Source: Juglans regia (Eukaryota > Streptophyta > Magnoliopsida > Fagales > Juglandaceae). Taken from it: a DNA stretch of 64,000 nucleotides. Under the pieces are notes generated by a model. The model searched no databases, was not told where the DNA came from, and saw only the letters and a list, made by a program, of their open reading frames with translations. How positions within the stretch are numbered: the first letter of the stretch is position 1; every line of letters begins with the position of its first letter. Positions 47,301 through 59,300 of this stretch are shown here, piece after piece. Made by a program: the position numbers and the translations under genes. The stretch spans positions 17,589,234 through 17,653,233 of the forward strand of contig NC_049903.1 in assembly GCF_001411555.2 (NCBI RefSeq). Reading direction: 5' to 3'.

Positions 47301-50300
47301 TCTCTCCTTGTTGTTGAAGCATCTCTCATTTCTTTCCAACCAAATACACCACAGTAAGCACAAAGGGACCATCCTCCACGTTGCAACCAGCTGTGAGCTT
47401 TGATGTTGCCTATTCCAACATGCTAGGAGATCCACCACACTCTTGGGCATAACCCAAGTCAACCCAACCCCACTGATAATGCCATCCCTTAACTCCCTCG
47501 CCACCTCACAGTGCAGAAAAATATGATCAATCGATTCGCCATCTTTCTTACACAAATAGCACCATTCCGGTACAATCAACCCTCTTTTTCTTAAATTGTC
47601 TGCCGTCAAAATTTTTCTTAAAGCAGCTGTCCAAGTAAAAAAGGCAACTTTAGGTGGCACTGGAACTCTCCATATACCCTTCCAAGTTCCATGGGAACAC
47701 TATGGGCTGGTTATCTTGCAGCACCTTAGAGCATTGGTAGTGGCTTCTCTATCTTCATCTTCATCTTTAAATTTAAAGAATATGTCTTTAAATTCATCTA
47801 CATTGGCTTATGCATCTCTAAATTTTTGCATAGCTATAAATAGTGCTTATTCAAATTTGAAGAAGTACTATTCATTCTTCAAATATTAGTTTACTATTTT
47901 TTTCTCTCTCCTATCCATTAAAATCAACTTTGTAGAATTTATATTAAGATGATTTTGATACATAAAATTTGTATTAAGTTGATAATATAAAGTGGATATT
48001 AATTGTAAAATATATATATAAAAATAATTTTAGGAAACAAATAAAAAATAAAAAAAATAATAATATTTTATTATTATTTGGTTCAAAGATGCATAAACCA
48101 ATGTGGGAGTTTTTTTTCATATGCAAAATCATTCTTCAAAAATGATGATTTTGCATATGAAGATGCATAAACCACTACCTATCACCCCCACTTCCTCCTA
48201 GCTTCCTGGAGGAAGGAAAACTGAAAAATCCTGCAATCTCCTCAACTTCCCAATCCTGCACATTCCTGGAAGAAGTCAGATTCCAGTACACTGTGCCATT
48301 GGCTCAGCATAACACTTCTGAAACAGCCGCCTGTTGATTTCCGACTAATCTGAAAACTCTAGGAAATGCAGAAAACAGTGCTCTCTCACCACTCCATTTA
48401 TCAAACCAGAAACTGATTCTTGTGCCCTCACCAACCTCCAAACTGGTATGTGTTACAAACGCCTTCCACCCCTTTCTAATAAACCTCCAAAGACTCACAC
48501 CATAAGCCCCTCTACCCATCTTAGAACACCATCCCCCCCGATCACAACCATACTTCCCGGCCACTACCATTCTCCACAACGAATCCTCTTCCAATTGGAA
48601 TCTCCACAACCACTTACCTAATAAGGCTTTATTGAAAGTGATCAAGTTACGCACCCCTAAGCCTCCCATCTCCTTTGGACTGCACACTTTTGACCAACCC
48701 ACAAGATGAAACTTGTTTTCCTCACCCATGCCGCCTCACAAAAAGGTCCTAAAAAGTTTTTCAATCTGATTAGCCCCCGATAAAGGAAATAAAGAGAGAT
48801 AATACGTAGGGAGATTGGAGAGAGTACTTTTGATGAGAGTTAATCTCCCACCTTTAGAAAGGTATAGCCGCTTCCAACCTGACAATCTTTTTTCTACCTT
48901 CTCTACTACTCCATCCCAAATAGATTTTGCTTTAAAGGTGGGCCCCAAAGGAAGTCCAAGGTAACTCATAGGAAGTGCAGCCACCTTACAACCCAACAAC
49001 TTAGCTAGATAGTTAATATGCACCACCTCCCCCACCGGAACCAATTCCGACTTTCCCAAATTCACCTGGAGGTCCGATTATATAGAAGAGTACAACCCTT
49101 GCTCTCATCATGTAAATCTCTTCTATATAATCAAAGGAAACCCTATGGAAAGGGCATTCAGACCAACTTTGACACATAAGCCTTCCATATCCAATTTCCA
49201 AAGGGGTATAAAAGTTGCGTTAACAATGTCCCAAGTGAAATTCAAGAAAGACCTTCATGACGTCCTCCCTAACAATGTCCCAAAAGGCCTAAAAAAAATT
49301 CATAGAAAAGCCATCTAGACCCAGAGTTTTATCTTTTTCCATCCCTCTTATCACATTAAGCACCTCATCCTTTTAAAAAATTCTCTCCAACCATGCAGCG
49401 CTAGACTGATCAATCGTATCACAAAATAACTCATCAAGCATAGGTCTCCAAGTGTATTGCTCCAATAGAAGCCTATCATAGAATTGAACAATATGATCCT
49501 TTATCTCAGAAATGTCCGAAAGAACACTTCCCTTATAATGAAGCACCTCTATGACATTGTTTCTTCAATTGGAATTAGCCACCCTATGAAAAAACCTGGT
49601 GCACTTGTCCCCTTCCTTCAACCAAAGGGTCCGAGAGTTTTGTCTCCACGAAATCTCCTCTATGAATGTGATTTTTTCAAGATCAGCAGCATTACTACAT
49701 TTTCTTGCCTTCTCCTCAACCATAAGAATCCCCGAAACCTCGTTTTCCTCTAGGCTTTGAAGCTCCTAAAAGAGAGACGCTTCCTTTGGTCATCAATCTT
49801 TAAGTCGTTTTTCAAAGTTTTAAGTTTCCCAGCCAAAACACAAAACTAGGGATGCCTGAGAACTAATATGAAGACCACCACAATCACCTTGTCCACAAAG
49901 GCATCAACTTTTAACCACATGTTCTCAAATTTGAAGTATTTGCGTCCCTCATGAAGACCTCCACAATCCAACAAGATGGGGGAAATGGTCTGAATATAAC
50001 CTAGGAAATCGTTTTTTACATAAATCAGGAAAATGAACCTCCCATGAGGGAGATACAAGAAAATATGATAGGCTTCTATCGGAGCAATACTCGTGGGAGG
50101 TTCCCTTTCTTTTTTGGAAAAAGATCTCGCCAAAAGAGGCTAGCCCACCTCAATAGCAATTGAAGGGCTCTAAATTGTTCTTCAAAATCTTCGCATGAAA
50201 CCCCCCCCCCATAGTCTCGAATTTCATCCACCTTTTGCAATACCCAATCTGAATGGAGACCTGCCCAGTTTGGTCCCGAAGGCAACGCGAAAATAGGACT

Positions 50301-53300
50301 CAGCTCATACCCAAACCACTCCCGCCCATTCTTAGAATAGATAGAGCCATCCCGCTCCCTCCCAAACTGAAGTATAAATCTGGGCAGGTAGCTTTCTTGC
50401 TAGTTTAGGGTCGACGGTGGTGAGGTACAAGAAGGCCATTTCTGTCCACCACCCTTCTCACGTAGTCCTACATGGATGTTACCGCTCATACAGCTCTCTG
50501 CCAGCATACAGTTAACCTTTCCCTTCAAACAGTTTTAGTGTTGATGACTCAAAGTCAAATGGGAATTTGGTTTTCTTTTCAGCAATGACATGATGAGAGC
50601 AACCCTTTCATAAAAACCTACGGAACCTCCACCCTATCCTGCCACTGTCAATGGACAGCTTTGCTGTCCATAATCATTCTTCTTTCCTTCTATTCTTCTT
50701 TCCTTATTTCACCTTTCCTTAATTTACTTAGGCTTGTACTGTTAGCATATTGATAGAATATAGTTTCCATATAGGGCTAGAATGCTAGAATGACTCGGAA
50801 ATTAGTTTCTTTCCATGTATAGCTATCTTGTAAAGTTCATATATAATATACAGATGACTAAAAGGCCAATTGATTCAGCCATTCACACAATATTTTGACA
50901 GCCACTTCATTGGTTGCTTAACCTAATCCTAACAGAAGAAGCCATTTTTATTATTAGGAGTAAACTAGGTTTTCCTTACTCATCTAAAAATAAAAAAATA
51001 AACTAGACTTTCCTTGGTCCTCTAGGTCTTTATAACTAGTTGCCTGTCTGAAAATGCTTTCAGTTTGCCTTTTAGACATGTACTTCTTTTGCTCTTGCCT
51101 TGTGTTAGCTCAGGCATGCTTCCTCTTACTTGATGGCATCCCTTGGTGCTTGTTTTCTTTACTTTTCCGTGCAGTCTTTGATGCTCACTGCTTTCTCTAA
51201 TGCTAGCTGTTGGCAGTAGCATTTATACTGCTAGAATGATGTTTGCTCCTGGGAGATGGGAAAGGGGGTAGGGGATAGGGGGATGTTTGCCAGCCAGGTC
51301 TTGCTCAAGTGACCAGTTGCTTTATAATAGTTGTAAATCAAACTCACTCACCACAAGGGGAAAAAAAAGAAGTGGAAAGACTTCTTTACTTGAAAATGTT
51401 TCTACCACCCAAAATGTACATAAATTACTTTATGGCCTCTTAAGTCAAGTTTGCTTCTAGTCCTGAAAGGATGGTTCACTTTTTTTATTTTGCTTGGGGG
51501 TAATTAACTCCGCTTCCCTTTTGACATGCCCACATAGGACGGTGATGGGTTTCGGAAAGGTTCAAGTGATTCGAATCTCTTGACTCTGGGATGTACACGG
51601 ACAATTAATGAATTGATGCTTTATTTAGACTAAAATGAATTAATGCTGATGCAGATAACTTCCAGAGATCTTTGAATGATAATTACCAGCAAACATTCTA
51701 TAAAATGTTCAATGAAAACAATTATTTTACAAAACGAAGAATTTAATGATTCTACTTGTAGATTTTCAATTTTCCACTGTACAATTAAGAAACATCATAT
51801 GTACGAGAGGATTGCTATAACTTCCCTAATGACAGGACATTATGCTTTAATAACTTAGAAATGAATTATACTTGAAATAACGGTATAAGAAATTTACTTC
51901 ATTTCTCATTCATTCCAATAACTCTTTGTATATATGTTATACAGGTCTATTTCTAATAACAATTTCTCTGGAACTCTCCCTCCAGAACTTGGTAATTTGG
52001 TCAAACTAGAGCAATTGTAAGTTCCAACACTTATTCTTTTTAATTTTTTTTCTTCAAATAAATGCATGTTTTGCATGTTTCAACATGTCAGATGATGATA
52101 GTGTATACATTGTTTGGTATTACAGTTATCTAAGCAGTTGTGGGTTGGGTGGTGAATTTCCCTCAACATTTGCTAAGCTTCAAAACATGCAAGTTCTGTA
52201 AGCAGGACTGCTACTCTCACTCTATATGTTTTAAGCTGCCCCCTTTCCCTCCTCCCTATACCATCTTGTGGTTGCCTTACTATTAGTGACCTTTTTGAAT
52301 TTCAGGACGGCATTTGACACTCCTTTGAGTGGAAAAATACCTGAATTTATTGGTAATTGGACAAGACTTGAGAAATTGTAAGCAATAAAAAAGGATCTTT
52401 TTATTTCATCTTCTAGTTCATATATTACGAAAGTAACCTGTATTTCTGTGATAGATATTGGTCTTTTTGACAAGTCATCCAATTGTTTCTGTAGGAGATT
52501 TCGAGGGAACTCCTTTGAAGGTCCAATACCATCTAGTTTTTCTATGTTGATCTCACTGAACTCTCTGTGAGTAAATATTTGTTGCTGATTCAGGCTCTCT
52601 GTCTTTTTCTCTGTCTCCGTCTCATTCTCTGTTGCTGTCTCTGTCTCACTTCCCACTTTAACAAGGGAAGAAAGACTAACTTCGGTAATGTTTGGGTATA
52701 ATTGTCCAGACAGATCAGTGATTTATACAATGTGAGCTCTTCCCTTGATTTCATAACTAGCTTGAAGAAACTAACAGATTTGTAAGTGAGCATGCTACTC
52801 CACGCACTACAAATATATGCATTTAGTCTTATTGTATTAACCATTAGCTACTCCATTTTCTTTTTTGACACCTAAGAGTTCTGAGGAATGCCCTGATCAG
52901 TGGAATTATTCCTTCTAATATTGGAGAATACCAAAGTCTACAAATATTGTAAGCTCCTGAGTTTCTGATTGAAATGTCAGTTTCATTATTGGAGTTACTG
53001 ATAAAAAAAAATTATTGGAGTTAGCTTTCATTAATTTTTCTCTTTAAATTGCAGGGATTTGAGTTTCAACAACTTAACAGGCCAAATACCCAGTGCTTTA
53101 TTCGATATGAGTTCTCTTACATACTTGTAAAAACCATACGAGCTCTTTCTTCCCTTGCTTTAAGATATTTACTCATACAGCTATAATTGATTTTTTTGGT
53201 ATGACCCTTTTCTCACTTCATGATTTTTTGCCTTTTCTTTTTCTTTTCTTCCACCATATTGCAATGGCCAGGTTTCTTGGAAACAATAATCTTTCTGGAA

Positions 53301-56300
53301 CGCTTCCTAGCCAAAAAAGTGAAAAGCTTCAGAATATGTGAGTCTCAATGTCATAGAAGTGGTTTACTGCTGTCAGGCACAAAACCCCAATGGGCATGGT
53401 GCATGCTAAAACCTTGCTTGTTAGAAATCTATCCAAAATATATTTCACATAACTTCATTTCATCAACATAATGTAGTATTTATCCAGTGGTTCTATTTTA
53501 AAATACTAGTTATAGCTCTATATACATTTTCAAGAACATCAGGCTATCAAAATAATGTATCCCAAAGAATGTACTAGAAATGTCAAATGTCAAAAACACT
53601 ACCAACAAAAATAAGCAAGTGCATAAAAAATTTATCCTGCCCGATAAACCTCAAAATACAGTAGAAATGTAAATCACCAAAAGACAGATAACTAACATAC
53701 AAGTAGTATCTCTCAAATTAGTTATTTATTCGTCATCCACAATTAGACAACAGCCAAGTATAAGCTTCAATTGCAAGTAACATTAATCATAGAATTAGTG
53801 GCAATGCAAGACTAGTGATAGGAACTATTTAGAAAACATGAAATAATATGTGAATTATCAAAAGAACAATTGTAAATTTCTTTTGCATGGTGAGAACCCA
53901 ATTTGAGTTGTTGCAACAATGTAGAGTTAAGCTTCTTAAAGTAAGATTGATTTCATGAATTGCTTAATACATTATGCACTAAAACAAAAAGAACTTAGTT
54001 TCTATGGAGATTTCAAAAATGCCCGTGATTTCAAAAATGCCCGTTAACCAAAGACAAAGAGATGCCTTCAATGCCACAAATATCTACATTTGTTAAAATG
54101 CATTAGCTAGCTACTTGCGTAATTAGCAACTTGCAAGAGGATCCAAGATTTTCTTCAAGTGTCTTAAATGAACTCAAAAGGGACTTACAAAGAATGGATA
54201 GACCTATCAAGACTGACACAATAATTAAAGGGTCATGCTACTCAGCCCCCAATTGACACCTATTTGACTGAACTTTTTAATTTTTATTTTCATGGGGAGG
54301 TCTCAATTACAGCTTGCACACTCAATTGCACAAGGCGAAAACCAGAGAAACGAAAGCCTTAAATTACACTTAAACCTTAGTTTTAATAATATAAATCTCA
54401 GATCGAACATATCTGTGATATGAATTTGAAGATACAACAACTGGCCCTATTTTGTAAACGCTACTGTAACAACCCGCTCCCCAATAAATTCATTTTTAGA
54501 AGTTTCGGAGAACTGGTGTGCTACTAAACTTGAACTTAAAAAACTTTTCTTCTAACGAAGCGCCATATACGAAATATTTCATAATAAATAAGTCAATATT
54601 TATTAAATACTTAAAATCCAAAAGAGAGTCTTAGGAAACACTTATTTTAAATTCAATAAAGTCTCGTGTGCTTATCAAAATAACTTATTAAACTTTAAAT
54701 CATAAAACTGAGCATGGCATAAACTATCTAGGCCTCTGCCTTGCCTCCCTAGGACAAATCCTATCCTGCAGTCCTATCCTCATAAATGTCATCACCTAGG
54801 GTGGTTTAAAAATATAAAAACATACAAAAATAAATCGAATACTCAATAAATAACACATCATACAGTAAACATAATAAACATAAGGTTTCTTGAATGATAT
54901 GCATACTCATAAAATACATACGTAAATAAAATGAACATGAACTTATGTTTCACTTGTCATAGGCCGTTAGGGTTAGCAAATCTAAGTAGATTTCGATTCT
55001 GTCCGTGGCCGCAGGTTGTGTAATCCATATATAAGAAAGACACACTAGATGCAATACCAACATGTACAACCTGACAATGCAATATGCTCATAACATATGG
55101 TACCGTCTTTATATCATAACATAGGCCGTTACATATCTTATCATTCATACTTCATCATAATCATACTTGCATACTTGTCATATCATAGATTTCAAATGAA
55201 ATCACATTCTTTCATAAAATTCCGTGATACATGTTTCCTCGCATAAAATCATGACTGTTCATAAATATTTGTATGCATAAATCTTCACATAAAATCATGC
55301 ATGGCTTTTTATAAATTATTTTAATGCATAACTCTCACATAAAATCAGGACTTTTCATAAATCTTTTGATGCATAACTCCTTTCATAAAATCAGAATTTT
55401 CATAAATAATTTAATGCATAATTGTTCACATAAAATCATGAATTTTCATAATTTTATCTTGACTTGGGTATGTAAAAAGGGGCTTCCAATGGAGAGTGTA
55501 CATGCATAATATTTTTAAGACATGTCGTTAACCGTACATACATGTAAGGGTATGATCACGCTACTTACCTTGTAGTGTTGCTTTCTAAAATTTCCGACAC
55601 AATTAATCACATTGCTGGACTAAGAGGTTTATTTTTATTTTTTTCAAATAACACGTGGATAGGTGATATTTATAGAGAGATTTGGGAGATGGTGACGACC
55701 AGTTTGAGTTGGACTCGGTTAAAGAGTTTTAACGTGAAAATGACTTGTGTAGTTGTATTCCTGTTGGAATAGGATGCCGACAAGTTCGAGTTTGAGTTGG
55801 ACTTAGTCACAATCATTCAAGAAGAGAGTTTGAATCTAAAAACATGATCTAGTAGTTCATTTAATATAGGATTGGCAGTGACTGAGACTGCGTAGGGGAC
55901 TGCAATCAGTGATAATTTTAAATAGAAATAAATTTCTAATGGCCAATCTTTAAATTCTAAAAAGAGTCTAACTCGTTTAATAAATAATAAATGAGATTTA
56001 ATCTAGTTATTGAGTCTAATTAAAACTGCTAATCAACCTCAATAATTTATCACTCGTGAGCTTATCCAATATGACCCATTAAGTATAATTTAGACCCAAT
56101 AAAAATTATTAATATCTCGACCATGGAATTATTGGGCCGGGTTGTTACAGCTATATTATTTTTTTTATCTGTAAACTATTTTTTATTGATCAAAATAGTA
56201 GGCAAGAGCCCAAGTTTACGGGATATATAATAGAGCAACGCCTAAGCGTGCTAATTTAGTGATACAAGGCATTCATGAAAGGTCATGCCATGAAAATCAA

Positions 56301-59300
56301 TTACACTCGACCAATGAAGTAAAGTATTGAAAAATAAGTTTCTAAGCTGGAAGAAGTGTGCAGCCTGAAGAAGTTGGGTGAGGAAAATAAATTTCATCTT
56401 GTGAATTGGCAAAAAGTGTGCAGCCCGAAGAAGTTGGGAGGTTTGGGGTTGCGTAACTTGATCACTTTTAATAAATCCCTACTAGGAAAGTGGTTGTGGA
56501 GATTACAATTGGAAGTATGGTTGTGAATTTGGGGGGGGGGGGTTGGTGTTCCAAGGAGGTAGGGATTCATATGGTGTGAGTCTTTGGAAATTTATTAGAA
56601 AGGGGTAGAAGGTGGTTGCAACACATTAATTTTGAGGTCAGTGAGGATATAAGAATTAGGTTCTGGTTTGATGAGTGGTGTGGTGAGAGAGCTCTATCTT
56701 CTATTTTTCCAGGTGTTTTCAGATTGGCTGGAAATCAGCAGGCTGTTGTCTCAGACATGCTGTGTCAAGCCAATGGTTCAGTGCATTGGAATGTGATCTT
56801 TTCTAGAAATGCACAGGACTGGGAAGTTGAGGAGATAGCAGGTTTTTTCAGCTTGCTTTAGTCCAAGAGGATAGTAGGTAATGGGAGCGATAGAATGTTG
56901 TCGAAACCTTTGGGGAGTAAAAAATTTTCTGTTAAATCTTTGTTCAAGGTGCTGACAAATTATCAGCCCATTGCGTTTCCATGGAAGGGTATTTGGAGAG
57001 TTCTTGTGCCTCCCAAAATTGCTTTTTTTACTTGGACAGCAGCTTTAGGAAAGATTTTGACAGCTAACAACTTAAGGAAATGGGGGATAATCGTAATAGA
57101 GTGTTGTTATATGTGTATGAACAATGGCGAATCGATTGACCATCTTCTTCTACATTGCGAGGTGGCAAGGGAGTTATGGGATGGCCTACTTAGTAGAGCC
57201 GGGTTGTCTTGGGTTATGCCCAAGAGTGTGGCAGAGCTCTTAGCATGCTGAAATAGGCATCATCAGAGTCCTCAACTGGCTGCGACGTGGAGGATGGCTC
57301 ATTTGTGCTTATTGTGGTGTATATGGATGGAAAGAAATGAGAGGTGCTTCAACAAGAAGGAGAGAGCTAGGGGGAATTATGGAATTTTTTTGTACTTTCT
57401 TTGGTTCATTGGCTTTCTGCTATAGTTTTACAGGGAGGGAATGTTCATGAGTTTTTGCTTCCTTTTCAGCTTTCTAGTATGTAACTAGGTGTCTCTTTTG
57501 TATACTTCCTGTGTACATGGGCTTTGCCTAGTTTTGTTCAATCAATGAAATTTCTTACTTATAAAAAAAAAAAAAAAGTTTCTAAACTTATCCATTGACC
57601 GCTCTTGATCTTTGAAACATCATTCAGTCCTCCTCCTCCAATTGCACCACCATAGGCATATTGGGACCATCTTCCATATTGATGCAATTGGAGAGTTGCC
57701 TCGAATGCCTCTCCAAGAAGCTAGGAGGTTGCTTACCCTTCTCGGCATCACCCAAGCTAGTCCCCACCAAGCAAGGACTTTGTTTGACAAAGTCGTGGCA
57801 ATCTCACAATGTAGTATGTAACTAGGTGTCTCTTTTATATACTTCCTGTGTACATGGGCTTTGCCTAGTTTTGTTCAATCAATGAAATTTCTTACTTATA
57901 AAAAAAAAAAAAAAAAAAGTTTCTAAACCATCCATTGACCGCTCTTGATCCTCGAAACATCATTCAGTCCTCCTCCTTCAATTGCACCACCATAGGCATA
58001 TTGGGACCATCTTTCATATTGATGCAATTGGAGAGTTGCCTCGAATGCCGCTCCAAGAAGCTAGGAGGTTGCTTACCCTTCTTGGCATCACCCAAGCTAG
58101 TCCCCACCGAGCAAGGACTTTGTTCGACAAAGTCCTGGCAATCTCACAATGTAGTAGATGGTCAACGAACTCTCCTCTCTTTTTGCACATACAACACCAA
58201 TTTATGACTATGATTCGACGTTTCTTCAAATGTTTTAGAGTGAGGATCTTCTCTAAGGAAGCCGTCCATAAAAAAATGTTGCCTTTAGAGCTGCCTTTGT
58301 CTTCCAAATGCTTTTCCATGAGAATGGCTTTCTGTTGTGCGTGACCATGGCTTGGTAGAAAGAGCGTAATGTGAATATTCCTTTCTTAGAGGGGACCCAA
58401 AACATCTTGTCTTCAACTCCCCCCGACAAACGGGTGGAATACACAAGGTAAAAAAGTGCCAAAAAAAAATCAGTTTCCCAATCTTGTGCATATCTGAGGA
58501 ATGTAACATTCCATCAGGGAATACCATTGGAGATGATTAATAGGTCCGCAATCAAGGCTTCTTGCATTCTTATTATACCATAAACTTATGGATAGGTTTC
58601 CTTGAGTGACCTCTCGTTGCACCCTACATCATGCCAAAATTTGACCTTGGCTCCGTTACCCACAGTAAAACGGATATTACTTGCATATGTATCCCAACCT
58701 CTTCTTATATGTTTCCACAGCCCCACTACACAAGTCCCATTCATCTCATTAGAGCACCATCCTCCCCATGGTTCCTCATGCTTCAATTCGATGAAGATTC
58801 TCCACAAGGCCCCCTGTTCGTAGTGATATCTCCATAGCCATTTACCAAACAATGCTATGTTAAAAGATTTCAAGTTCCAAATACCCAAACCTCCTTTGAT
58901 GGGAGAGCATATTGTGGCCCAAAAACTTGTGATTTATACCCCCCGTAAGAAGTCACGTTGGAGTTTCTCCATACAATGAGCCACCTCGGCGGGAAGTGGA
59001 AATAATGAGAGGAAATAAGTTGGCAGATTGGAAATAGTACTTTTGTTAAGGCAACCCTACCACCTTTGGATAAATACATCGTCTTCTAACTAGCTAATTT
59101 CATCTCCATTTTTTCTAGAACATCATTCCAAATAGATTTCGATTGTAGCACCCAACGGGAGGCCAAGATATTTCATGAGCAACTGAGATATCTTGCATCC
59201 AAAAATAGAAGCCATACTTTCCACATTAGGAACATTCCCCACTGACACTACTTCTGATTTGGCCAAGTTTTCCTTTCAAGCTTGATACAACTTCAAAGCA

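Noticed and set aside
52231..52844. 141- and 84-residue minus-strand frames rich in Glu-Thr or Gln-Arg
   Set aside because: They run antisense across exons 8-10 of the receptor kinase gene and a CTCTGTCT-rich intron.
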